Shown here: positions 12,838 to 24,100 of the stretch, piece by piece
Layout of the letters: each line of letters starts with the position of its first letter
How positions within the stretch are numbered: the stretch's first letter is position 1
NCBI GenBank assembly: GCA_032690845.1
Contig: CM064430.1
Coordinates: 53,913,882 to 53,977,881, forward strand
DNA length: 64,000 bases
Direction of reading: 5' to 3'
Source of the DNA: Eleusine coracana subsp. coracana
Lineage: Eukaryota; Streptophyta; Magnoliopsida; Poales; Poaceae
Program-made: the position numbers and the translations under genes
The notes under the pieces: model-generated
Seen by the model: only the letters and a program-made list of their open reading frames with translations
Told to the model about the DNA's origin: nothing
Database searches by the model: none

Positions 12838-13061
12838 TATTTAGAAATGAGATTAGAAAATCTACAGTGTTCATTCATTGATAGAGATGGTTTACATTTA
12901 TACTTAGCCAGACGTCCGTACGGACGTACGGACGCGTCCTTTGGGGTGACGGTTCCTGAAACATTAACACATGTGATGTAATATGAAATGATCTCTCTAT
13001 CTAATTAATCACTAATTATATAATTAATTAAGTTAATTGATTATTAACGGGATGTTTCACA
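12838..13061 (-). repeat. 5' LTR of the copia element
   Basis: About 224 bp and the partner of 8581-8798. On its internal side the minus strand reads CGTTATCAGCAC, which could be a degenerate initiator-Met tRNA primer-binding site. Confidence 0.85.
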
Positions 13062-13521
13062 ACAAGGGGATACACTATGATGGGCCTGTGCAGAAGAGTG
13101 ATTTATTTATGATGATTGCTTAAAGAGATTTGTGGTACAGATCAGTAAGTTGAGTTGACACATTTCTCTTACGTAACTCGATGACAACCTTCTGATATAT
13201 GTTGATGTGGCCTGAACATTTGGCCGACTATAATTTCTACAGTTTTCAGCACTAACCATTGCTCGATGGAGCATGGCGCTTTGGATGAAGGCGTGTTTCT
13301 TAGTCAATAGGAACGCGTGCCAACGACCAGTGAAGTGCTTTTCTTACTTGTTTCCATGTACGCGATGGATCCCTTTTTCCAGCCCTTTTTGGATTAGTTG
13401 TTGCCGGACGCAGGTGGTGGATGCGCTCAAACTTTCTCATCCGGATCCCTTTTTGGATAGTACTGTAACGAAGCTTCTGCTTTCCTCCGGCGCAACAATT
13501 ATCTGATAGAACAAACAAGTC
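13062..13521. other. intergenic region, no gene supported
   Basis: Short overlapping frames on both strands (13107-13307, 13273-13506, 13300-13548) show no domain. Nothing else is recognised. Confidence 0.4.
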
Positions 13522-13577
13522 AATCGCCCAATGGGATTGTTTCGCCAAAAAAAAAAAAAAAAATCGCCCAATGGGAT
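13522..13577. repeat. poly(A) tract inside a 16-bp direct repeat (retroposition scar)
   Basis: The 16-mer aatcgcccaatgggat occurs at 13522-13537 and again at 13562-13577. Between the copies lie only 'tgtttcgcc' and about 15-17 A. This has the form of a target-site duplication around a poly(A)-tailed insert only about 24 bp long, as left by a severely 5'-truncated LINE/SINE-type insertion. Confidence 0.7.
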
Positions 13578-13604
13578 GTTACGTTACGTTACGTTACGTT
13601 ACGT
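13578..13604. repeat. microsatellite with a 5-bp unit (gttac)
   Basis: About five tandem copies of gttac/ttacg, directly after the poly(A) scar. Confidence 0.85.
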
Positions 13605-13891
13605 GCGTTGTCACATGTGATTCACGAGATCACTCAACGAGTAGGATCTCAGAGAAGAAAAAGACCGATGCAACTCGTGGATTGTGCAGTAATAACTACT
13701 CTAATTCTCCGAGTCTTTTCTTAAGCTTTACTACCGTTTCGAATTAGAACGCATGGTATTCGAATAAGCAAACATTGACGATCGACTGCTACTTTTGGTC
13801 ACTTACATGCTCTGAGACAAAAGTACAAAGAAAATAAATGTCAAATCACTAAGGTCTGCATATTATCAGAGATTTTATATGATTTTCTTTT

Positions 13892-14815
13892 AGGGCATCT
13901 ACAATAGTTTAGACAACAACCGTCTATATGTGTCTTGAATATTGTAAACAGACAATAAAATAGACAGTGTGTACAATGGACTATTGTTTAGGTTATCTAT
14001 ATACTACTAACTTAGATATACGCATATAAATTATGGTCGGATCAAGCATATATTTGATCTTTGTAGACTGTTTTATTGTTTGCTTATTACATGGACTAGA
14101 TATTTTGTGAAAAAATATTTTTAAAACTGAAAAGTTATTTTGTATGTTTTTAAAGAAAATTGAAATGTAATATAAGATCTTAAAGATGAAATGTAATTTT
14201 CTTTTTTTACTTATATCCTTCATGCTTATACCTAAGATTATACTTTATGTAAAGAATATGGTAATCATTTTTTTTTCCAAAATACCAAAGATCAAACTAG
14301 AAGCAATCCTCGTTTGTCTCCTCATCTGGAACTGAAGATCGGCCTCGCGTGTTGCATGGTGCACATGCGGCCATTGTCTTGCCCCTCGACCTCGATGACA
14401 TGAGCGTGCTGTCCGACAGTGTTGCTCGGAGTTCAGCGGAAGGCACGTCACTATCGAGGGATAGGCGCAGCGCCACAGCGGGCCACTACGCAGCAACACA
14501 GCAGCCGGCGGCGGAAGGCACGACCCACCGACGACGCGGCATGGCAGATTGGCAGATGACCGGTGCGGCTTGCAGCAAGCTAGGAGGCGCGACACATGAA
14601 CCAATTCCTCAGTTCCTCACCCGATCCGGAGGAGACGGTGGCCATTGGTACAGCGGTTGCGGGAGTCGTCGCTTCTTTTGGGAGCACGAGCCGCAGTCGT
14701 CCTTTCGTGAGGCGACGGCAGACTCCTCTCTCCTCATTTAATCGCCTCCACGTAAGATAATCACGCTGACATGACGTTTTACAGACGGCTCAATTAATGC
14801 TATTGTAGATGCCCT
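13892..14815. mobile_element. non-autonomous DNA transposon with 16-bp perfect terminal inverted repeats
   Basis: The termini agggcatctacaatag (13892-13907) and ctattgtagatgccct (14800-14815) are exact reverse complements, 924 bp apart in total. If the outermost A/T is counted outside, both ends are flanked by TA; no longer duplication is visible. The ends are AT-rich, but the centre (about 14340-14750) is distinctly GC-rich and open in several frames, none with a recognised domain. The GC-rich core may be captured host sequence. The superfamily is not assigned. Confidence 0.75.
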
Positions 14816-14838
14816 AGTCGTAAAAAAGTCTTTTAACT

Positions 14839-16284
14839 TTTGCAGGCAGGGTTTATAATCCCAAATGACCTGGTGAACGCCGGAAACCGTAATTTCTGGT
14901 AATACCGGTTGGGATCCTAGACAAAATTTAATTTGGACGAGCGGTCGGGAGCAACCGGGATCCCGATCGGGATGACCGGATTCCGGTCGGGATGACCGCG
15001 ATTTCGTTCCCGAAGCTCCAAAATCGATTGTTGAAAAAAACTAAAAAAATGTGTATAAAAATTAGAAATTTTGATATTACTTTTATAGAATATTTATTAC
15101 ATTATTTATGACATATATAATCAAATGAAATATGACAAAAGCTGAAGTAAAATGACAAATTTACGAGATAAGACATGAAATATCAGTAATTATAAGTCTA
15201 CAAATCACACATAGTTTAAGTACACAAATTACAAGCACATAAATCAAGTCCATAACTAATAAGTACATGACATACATAATATGACATATGAACATGAAAT
15301 CAAAACCATCGCTCGTTAAAAAAATTGTACATTGCATGGTTGTATTCCTCGCTTGACATGAGTTGAATCTTTTTGTTAGCCAATATTTGTGCTTTATATT
15401 GGTTCCAACTTAATCCCTGACCATGATTCGACATTGCTCACTGCACAAACACAAATTATGCATAAGTTACTAAGCCAATAAACATAAACATACACATCAA
15501 TCATTTGATTAACTATATATTACATTCATTACATATTCTAAATATGTATAATATTCTCAACATGATAGCAAAAATTAATAACTATAAATAGGAACAAATC
15601 CAATGATGATAACCTTCAAAATAAAATTCGGATTTTAGGAGAGAGGGAAGAGAGGATTCGCTGGATGGCTGAGGGTCGGGATCCCGCCCCTGCCAAGCGG
15701 CTTCCCGTCAATACCGACCAGGATCCCGCCAATTCCGACCGGAATCCTGAGTGGCCACCGTCGCCCGGGCACGCGGCAGCTGCGCGGGGCGCCCGTCCCG
15801 GAGCTCCCGGTCGGTTCTCGTAAATCCCGACCGAGATTCCGAGCTCGGGGCCGGGATGCCCACTCGCAGCGGCACCTCGCCGGCGGCGACGGTCGGAGGA
15901 GGGAGAGGTGGCGTGGAGGTGCTACCGCGGGGAGAGGGATTGCGCCTGCGGCTGTGGAAAGGGAGGGGGGTCGCGAATGAGAAGAGGGTTAGAGTAGATA
16001 AGGGCTTTTTTTTCTTTTTTTCCTATTTCTTATTCATCTTTTTCTTTCATCAATTTTTTTCTTATCTCAAATTTGATTATTTTTATGATTTAATTTTATC
16101 ATAAATCTTTATTTTTTATCTAGTTTTTTTACATAATTTTTTTACAAATTTCTTCGATAATTTAAAAATTTGAATTTCAAACCACCAAGATTTCAGTTTA
16201 CTGATGAACCCAGCCCTGATGGGGATCCCCGGATTCTGCGGAAAACGGCCGGGATCCGGTCGTGATTGTGAACCATGTTGCAGG
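14839..16284. mobile_element. hAT-like transposon, non-autonomous, with 7-8 bp target duplication
   Basis: The left end CAGGGTTTATAATC (from 14847) pairs with the right end, which reads CATGGTTCACAATC inward from 16277, with about 14 of 18 positions matching. The flanks are tttgcagg (14839-14846) and gttgcagg (16277-16284), so a 7-8 bp duplication typical of hAT elements. Subterminal regions carry repeated GC-rich phrases such as 'gggatcccg' and 'gaccgg' near 14930-15000, 15670-15860 and 16215-16260. No intact transposase is present; a 43-codon minus-strand frame (about 15305-15433, MSNHGQGLSWNQY..) looks like a leftover transposon exon. Confidence 0.7.
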
Positions 16285-16976
16285 TCTTCCATTCCCGGCT
16301 CAAAAACTCGTCCGAAACCATCAAACCGGCGAGCGCTTCCTTCTAGCCCAACCTAACCAAGGCCCGAGCTAGCCCAGTCCATATCTACCATGGGTGTCTG
16401 CTCTAGCGGGCCCGCGGTTCCCAGGAAAGCCTGCCCACCGCTCGAGACAGCCCAGCGTGGTGCACGCCAAGGTGGACCAGCCCCCGAGTCCCGGAGCCAC
16501 ACGCGTCCTGACATCCTCACGTGCACCACCCCGTGCGTACGCGCGCGCGAGGGCCCATCTCACGTGTCACGCCCTCAACTCCTCCTCGCCGACCCGGTCT
16601 GCCTTTGTCACTAACGAGATGCGCGCCTCCTCCGTCGTCGCATCCCGATCCAACGGCCGCAGATCGAGGCGGTAGACGCCATTCCTCCGTCGAACGCCAC
16701 GCTTCCTTTCGGCGAGCGCACGGACGGCGTCCGATACGATCTGAGCGGCCACGGTTGCGCTAGCGCTGACGGGGAAAAAGGTTAACGCGGGTGGATTAGT
16801 TAGCGCGAGTGGGTTAACACAACCCGCCCCAATCCTTATTTCATTCGCCCCCTTCGAGTCGTCTCCGCTCTCCAAACGCAAGGCACCCAATTCCATTCCC
16901 CACCCGCCATCCTCGCCGCCACCTCCTCCTCCTCGCCTCCCGGCATTCGCTTCGCTCCGGGCCGAGCCGAGCCGGG

Positions 16977-18174
16977 ATGGAGTCCGACGCGTCCACCTCC
17001 CCGCGGCGGCGGAGCACGAGCTGCTACAGCGACAGCGGCGACTCCTCCTGCTCCGAGCCCTTCAGCGAGTGCGGCAGCGACGACCTCTCCTTCACCCCCG
17101 CCGCCGCCGCGGGCATCCACCGAATCCTCCTCTCCTGCGCGGCGGAGGCGTCGGAGGACGCCATCTCCTCCCTCGTCGCGGAGCTCGAGTCGCCGTCGCC
17201 GTCGCTGGACTCGCTCCGCCGCGCCGCGATGGAGCTCCGCCTCCTGGCGAAGCACAACCCGGACAACCGCGTCCGCATCGCGGCGGCGGGGGCCGTCCGC
17301 CCGCTCGTCGCGCTGCTCTCCCACCCGGACCCGCTCCTCCAGGAGCACGGCGTCACGGCGCTGCTCAACCTCTCCCTCTGCGACGAGAACAAGGCGATCA
17401 TCGTGGAGGCCGGGGCGATTCGCCCTCTGGTGGGCGCGCTCAAGTCGGCGGCCTCGCCCGCGGCGCGGGAGAACGCGGCGTGCGCGCTGCTCCGCCTCGC
17501 CCAGCTCGACGGGTCCGCGGCCGCGGCCATCGGCCGCGCGGGCGCCGTCCCGCTACTCGTCTCCCTCCTCGAGACCGGCGGGACCCGCGGGAAGAAGGAC
17601 GCTGCCACGGCGCTGTACGCGCTCTGCAGCGGCGCGCGGGAGAACCGTCTGCGCGCGGTGGAGGCCGGCGCGGTGCGGCCTCTGCTCGACCTCATGGCAG
17701 ACCCGGAGTCCGGCATGGTGGACAAGGCCGCTTACGTGCTCCACTCGCTGGTGGGGTCCTCCGAGGGCCGCGCCGCCGCCGTCGAGGAGGGCGGCATCCC
17801 CGTCCTCGTCGAGATGGTGGAGGTGGGCACCTCGCGGCAGAAGGAGATCGCCACGCTGTCGCTGCTGCAGATCTGCGAGGACAACGCCGTGTACCGCACC
17901 ATGGTCGCGCGTGAAGGCGCTATCCCTCCCCTCGTCGCCCTCTCCCAATCATCATCCGCACGCCCAAAGCTCAAAACCAAGGTAATGACCGCATTACATT
18001 CCCGCATCAACAAAAATAAAATCGTTTGCCCCCATTTCAGCTTAATCCCATACGATTCCCAAACTAATCAATCCATTCCGGAAATTGCAGGCTGAAGCGC
18101 TAATCGAGATGCTGCGACAGCCGCGAAGCCCGAGCCTCCGCGCAAGGCCAGCGGCGGTCGTTGCGGCGGAGTGA
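16977..18174 (+). CDS. ARM-repeat protein, PUB4-like without U-box, 362 aa
   Basis: Two exons, 16977-17981 and 18091-18174, joined in phase (AAG|GTAATG ... TTGCAG|GCT), give 362 residues ending ..AAVVAAE. A Ser-rich N-terminus (CYSDSGDSSCSEPFSECGSDD) is followed from about residue 60 by a string of armadillo repeats, each with the 'G(A/G)(I/V).PL(V/L).LL' and 'ALLNLS' type phrases; about six are countable. The U-box found in PUB E3 ligases is absent. Length and start match small ARM proteins of the Arabidopsis At3g01400 type. ARM arrays bind protein partners; the partner and pathway here are unknown. The first exon is extremely GC-rich, the normal grass gradient. The start is the first ATG of the frame. 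Confidence 0.9.
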
Positions 18175-21100
18175 CCGCGCCCCTATCCCAGTTTCCACTT
18201 CTTCACTTCTTCCGCGAGACGAGCCGGCGCCGGTCGGTCGGCCGTCGGCGCGCGTTGTAAATACCCAGCAGCGTGTTTGCGTCCGCGAGCGAGTGTACAG
18301 TTCTTCCCTCAAGCGAGATGTCGTCCGGAGAAGCGAAGAATAGTCTAGTTTCCCTGTAATTTCCTCTTTCCAAACCTTTTCTTTCTTTGATTCCCTTTTA
18401 CTCGTAAGTTTGGTTGCTTCCTCGCCGGCGGCGAGGCAAAGGTGTGTTTGCAGTAAAACAAAACTGCAAAAAAAAAAAAAAAAAAAAAAAACTTTGAAGT
18501 TTCGCGTGCGCCTGTGGGTTGGAAATGGAAATGGATTGTGCTAGTCCTAGTGTGTACGTGTGCAACGTCAGGAATCAACCATGTTTGTGATCTTTCAGTG
18601 CCAGTGGATACGAGAAAAGTACCCTGGTCTCCTCTTCAAAAGCAACCGTTGCTACTTGGTTGGAACCTCCTGCAATTCGATTCGTTCCTGCTGTTGCATT
18701 TTCGATTCGATGACGTGTTTCATTCACTCGTGGTTGCCGTTACTCGCCATCGGCGGCCGTGGCTGGAACGGCGATCGAGCTCGCTCGTTCGCTCGTCCTC
18801 GTTGGCCGTGACGCCTTGCTTGGTAAATCGGCAACCTTTACCGGTTCAACCGATGGCGATAGCTCGGTTGTTTCTAAAGTGGCGCCACCTACTTCGCTGT
18901 CTCTACTTGGCGGCACCGAAAAAGCCCGGTCCTGTGCCGCTCTTCTTGTGGCCTGGAAGACGCAGGATGGGGTCCCCTGCTTCCCGTCGTCGCGGTAAAG
19001 CTGATGAGATCTCGCCTCGCCTTGCGTGGTGTCAGCCTGTGAGGCCGTCTCATCGCTCGTCGTTTCGTCTCGCTGAAAACGACGTTGATCTCTGGAAGAT
19101 GAATCTAGCCTCTGGTGCTGTTGGATAGTATCTCGTTTTCCGGGGGCGTGGAGCGCATGCATATGCCATGCTTGCCGCCCGTATGTATCTTTCCCCACTT
19201 TAATTGCGCATACTCTTTTTGTCGTTGCCGGGATTGGGCGCTGCTAGTATTTCCAATCCTGGTATGGCAGTGGAAAGCAAGAGGTGACGAGCGAGCGAGC
19301 ACATCCACCAGTTGTCGTTTACCTATCCGACGACAGATGACTATATGCAGGGAAGGGAGCCTGGATGGAGCCTAGTACTCCTTATTTTTAAACGACGTCG
19401 ATGTCGATGTATAGCGTACCGGCGCGTAGCAACCAGCATGATATTTTCGTTCGTTTTCCCAACGTGTCTTTTTTTTCTTCTTCTCGTCATCAGTCGGTCG
19501 CAGGAGATCAACTGTGCAGGCAGACGCAACTTGTGCTAAAAATAGCTCCTCTCTGAATTCGACAGGGAAAGGTGGGGTGCGTTGTACACAGATGGTCGTG
19601 CAAGTAGTAGCTGGTCATTGCGGTATCTTGAGCTCTGCCCACTCGCAATCTGATGTGATTGTGGAGTATTAGTACTTACAAGTGTGTTGCATAATTGCCA
19701 CTAGCGCATTGAATCCAAGTACCTAATCTGCAGGGCTCTTTCCGGATTAGTAAATGGACTCGTGTGTCGTTGACACTTCCCCGTTCGGAAAACCTTGGCA
19801 CTCTGCAAAGCAAAGATTTTTTTTTTGACAAGGCAAAGCAAAGAGAAGTGATAAGAAGAAAAAAAAAACAGTAGCTGGCAGTGCAGTGACTTGGAAAAAG
19901 CTGAGTGGTCTCCTACTGTACATACACCTCCGCGTCAGCCGCTTTGCGTAATTGCAGTTGATTTCGTTATCCTATGAGCTCCTTTCGCTGGCGGCGGGGA
20001 AGGGAACCACTACCACTCCCTTCCTGCACCGGGAAAAGAGAGAGAGAGAGAGCGAGGATTAACACGATCACTACCACCAACCCAGCAGGCAGCAGCAGCG
20101 GGAGCGGATGATCGACCTCACCACCAGCAGCGACCCGGGCAGTGATTGCCGCCTCCGCGGCACCCACACGTACACATGCCCTGCCGGCCGCCGCACAAAC
20201 GGACATGTGACGCGAGCGAGCCCCAGCGGATCGCAGCGAGATCCCGTGGGAGAAGGCTCGGTCGGTCGCGCCACGTGTTGGGTCCGGCCGGCGCTGTGGG
20301 GCAAGCGAAACCGTAAAAGGCTGAAGCGAGCGCGTCCCGTTCCCAGATTCGCTGGAGCCGTTCCGCCACTACTACTGCTACAGCTGAATATTGTTGCTGC
20401 TGCTGTTAACACACCGCCGGCCAGGAGCAGCGAGCCAACGAGTGGCAATGATGGGGTGTGCACCGTGATGGCGCCCACGCGCCGTCCCCCTCCTCCTACT
20501 CCTCGCTGCTGGTGCTGGTGGTGGTGCTTCACATGCGAAATGGAGCGCCCAATGATGTGACGGCACATGCCCGCCCGCTCATCTTTTTTTTTTCCTCCAT
20601 GGAGAGCTGGAGAGGAGCCAACAAAAAGATCCTTTCTGAGAGCAGCGCCACGGTATGTGCCTGCCTGCAGTCGACGCCCCGTCTCGTGGTGTTGCAGGAT
20701 TCGCCTCTGTTTGCTGTATTCTTTTTTCAGCTGAACATGTGTGCACATTCCTCTTTGCGCACGGGTTGACATTCTGCTGTCACTTGTCAATGCGGCCGTA
20801 TATTTAGCCTACAACGCTCGGCAAGAAAGGCAAGGCACCCTCTTATACATACTTTCATCTGTGCTGCTTCCCCTCCTGCGTGTGCTCGATCGGCACCTTG
20901 TCTCTTCAATGCGTCACCTCCGAAGAGCCGCATGTGACGACGGGAATTGAGTTGGGCGTGTGTCTACGCACGAGAGATGCCAACATGTGGGAAGCGAGCC
21001 GGCAGCAGCAGCAGCCATGGCCCGGGCGTCGCGTTTTGCGGTACGTGATCCATCGGGACGGGAGTGGGCGCGTGCACCGTGCATTCGAAGGTGGAGCCGG

Positions 21101-24100
21101 CCTGCTCTAATTGGTACGGTTAGGTCGGCCATGAGAGCGGGCGAGCCAGACACGTGGCGGGCAGGCGCAGGCCCCACGCTGGACCCGAACGCGCCAGGTG
21201 CACGCAGCCCCCGGCCGGCGTCCCGGGCCATTCATGGCGCCGGGTAGGGCGAGGAGCATGGGCGCGCGCACGGGCAACAGAAACCCTATCGAGCAACGCG
21301 TCGAGCGGCGAGGCGCCGCCTGCATGCCGCCTGGCCGTTCGGCGCGTCCCGACCCGTCGGATAAAGCTTCCTGCCTGACAGTTGGGCGGCTTCCAATTGA
21401 TCGTGTGCCAAGCGAGGCCGCGACCACGTACAGGCGCCGCGCCGGCCGCATGGGCTCGATCGTACCAACCAGGTCGCGTTCGATGATTGACCCGGACGCC
21501 GCAAATAATTGCCGTGTCGCCGTCGCCGAATGATTCGTGTGCCGATCCCGATCCGTCCAACGACCAATTTAATCCCGCTCGTCTTCGCTTTTCCGGCACC
21601 GCGCGGGGAACGAGTTTTAAGCCCCACGCGCGCCTTTCTTCTCCGAGAGAACCCGACGCCGGCCGGCGTACTCGTCAATCGCGCACGACTTGTCGCCCCG
21701 TTTTCGCGGGCGCGCGTGTCATGGGAGTTCGGCGTACGGCCACCGCTGCTTCGATATACACTGCGGGTCACGTCGAACCACCATCAGTTGCATGCCCGTG
21801 GAAAAAGAGCGTCGCGAGGTCGGACCTCGTGATCGGCGCAGACGGTGTGTCGTGGACGCTTGCGTCGTCCAACACGGGAGCAGAGCTGCCGCTGTCTGTC
21901 CGCATCGATCGGCACCGTCAGTTCCGCAGGTGCTGCTGTCGTGGCGTCAGCGCGGTGTCGCCTTTTTTTTTTTTTTTTTTTTGGAAACGGGGCTAGTACC
22001 AGTATATACTATCGCCCTAACTCGATATATTTACGTTGCTGACAGTGGTCGTGATGTGGTTCCGTCGTAGAGTTTAATACACTCGGGGATGAGCTGGAAA
22101 CTTGCTGTTTCTCGTTTTACGATTTCCAACCCGCTCGATCGAGCAGTGCAACGAGAGAAGACCTTGTCCACCTGATTTGTTCAACTGTTCTTTCTGCTGG
22201 TTCTTCTGGCCACAAACTTGGAAAATCCGCCACCTGTTTCCGTCTCCTGAAGCCAAGCCGGCGGTGTCAACGTTGCACGCACATTCTATTTTTGGAAGCC
22301 ACGGATATAAAGTTGAACGCTTCCGCTGTTGCCTCTTTTTGTACGCGTATATGCCTTGATATATTGACCGCAGGCGTTACCGTTCGCGACGTCACACTTC
22401 AAAAATCTTCCCAAGACGAAGACCGCTTCCTGTTGTTTCGTGTGATCGACCCGTGGAACAATGAATTCATGACCTTTTCTATGCAACACTACCAAGTTAA
22501 CAATGGTAGACATCATTAGCATACATTATTGTCAAGTTGCACTTTGTGTCGGCCGTCCAGATAAATCATGCACCGTCCTTCATTTTTCTGTCTCTATTTT
22601 AGGTGCTCAATGATGCACAAAACATCCTCAGGTATATAACATTAGTAATGTATGCTAAAGCACATGGAGTATTCTTTTTCCACCAAACAATTTATTTATG
22701 ATTCCATGATGCATGAATTTCATAATTAGGATGGACTCTCTCATGTGCAATAATTAACTCCGATTAAGAAGTGGTGGTGGATCGACGAGATCTGAAGCAC
22801 ACTTCTGTGGATTCACTACGGGCTCTGAATCGTGTTCAGAAATGACAACTGTTCTCTCACGGTTCAGAGGCAGGGCCTGAAATGTTTTCTGGCTCTCTGC
22901 CTAGCACGAAGCGCCAGACTGCAGTTTGAGTTTCTGACATGTCGCCCGGAAACATCAATCTAAACACACTTTAAAAATGTTCCGGAGTACAGTTGTTTAT
23001 CTTTGCCAGGTGTAACATTTTCTGTCATGTAAGAAAAAACAGTACTAGTGGTACTACTGTTGTGATTTGTATGTAGATACTTCTGGGGAGCTGCAAATCT
23101 GCAATTAAAAAGAATCAAATCCAAGAAGATTCCTACTGTTTCATATTCTTTGCCCTACATTTCTTGTTTTCTTGTTTAGATTTCTGAGCTGTCACTGACG
23201 TGTTTGTCCCTGAGTAGACCTACAGTTGTAGCTGTCCTGTCAGCTTAAGAAACTAGTTAGAGAGAGAGAAATTAAGGACAGAATCATAAGGGGCGTACAT
23301 CATTTGGGCTTTGGCGGCGACACGGCACTGTTAAATAATCGATGACATGTCCCCATTCTGCTTTCTGCACGCTGTTGCATGACAACGCTGAGATCCCTTG
23401 GCGTTTTATTTGGACTGAAGCAAATCGGCCGGCTGCGTCAGATAAGTCTTTGTAGTGGTTGCGATGACAAGGAAATCCGTTGAGATAGTTGTCTTGTGCC
23501 AAAATGTGTACTGTATGATGTAGTACCATTTTTGTGATGAGCCCGTGTACCAAGTTAGCGTACAAAGAGAGCTTGGATTATTTCTACAAGTTTTGTTAAT
23601 TGTGTCGGTGTGGTAGTAGTCGACCAGTATGTTGGCCTCGCAATGATGCGTCAAACGTTAAGCAGGCTCAGAACTTGAGAATTTTGCAGGAAAAGCACCC
23701 ACTGAAACAACTTTTAGATACAGATATTTGTAAAATTATTTTATTGTATCTCAATATATAAAAGGGTTAAGCTATGAAAGATAAAGTGATCAACTTAATA
23801 TATAGTATATAGATAATAATAAGTGGCGATAAAGTGGTTCTGTAAACTATATAAAACTATTCACAAGAGATCAAACAAAGCGATGACAGAAAAAACCATG
23901 AGAAAAGAAAGTATTCTCCTCTATGTGAACAGGATCGAGCCTTTCAGTTGAGGAATTCCTGGCACCCAAACCAAGTGCGCCTGAATACCACTACCACCCA
24001 TCAATGATATTCCAATGCCAAATATAACACATGCAGAAAGCACATGTACTACGCTATCCCTAAAGAAACACAAAACAAACAAGCACTTCTGGAAGTTGAC

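Larger units (their letters stand above)
8581..13061 (-). mobile_element. Ty1/copia LTR retrotransposon, degenerate, without gag
   Basis: The element reads on the minus strand. Near-identical LTRs flank pol fragments in copia order: protease, GAG-pre-integrase, integrase, reverse transcriptase, RNase H. A purine tract (CAGGGGGAGT, near 8801-8811) sits just before the 3' LTR, as expected. Only about 80 bp separate the 5' LTR from the protease-like motif, so gag is missing and the copy is non-autonomous. The LTRs begin TGTGAAAC and share the end ..CTAAATA instead of the usual CA. I could not find a target duplication. Many stops and small indels between the LTRs show it is old. Confidence 0.9.

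Noticed and set aside
14349..14741. 130-aa frame inside the TIR element as a transposase
   Set aside because: No DDE-type motif or zinc finger; low-complexity GC-rich sequence.
18514..19128. 204-aa plus-strand frame with a hydrophobic start resembling a signal peptide
   Set aside because: It begins just after a poly(A) tract in the 3' flank of the ARM gene, has no domain, and overlaps equally long frames on the other strand.
20071..20790. 239-aa minus-strand and overlapping plus-strand frames in GC-rich DNA
   Set aside because: High GC makes stops rare in all frames; the proteins are Arg/Pro/Ser-rich, without motifs or splice support.
21286..21771. 161-aa minus-strand frame and several overlapping plus frames
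   Set aside because: The same GC effect; the composition is random-like and no start context or conservation cue is visible.
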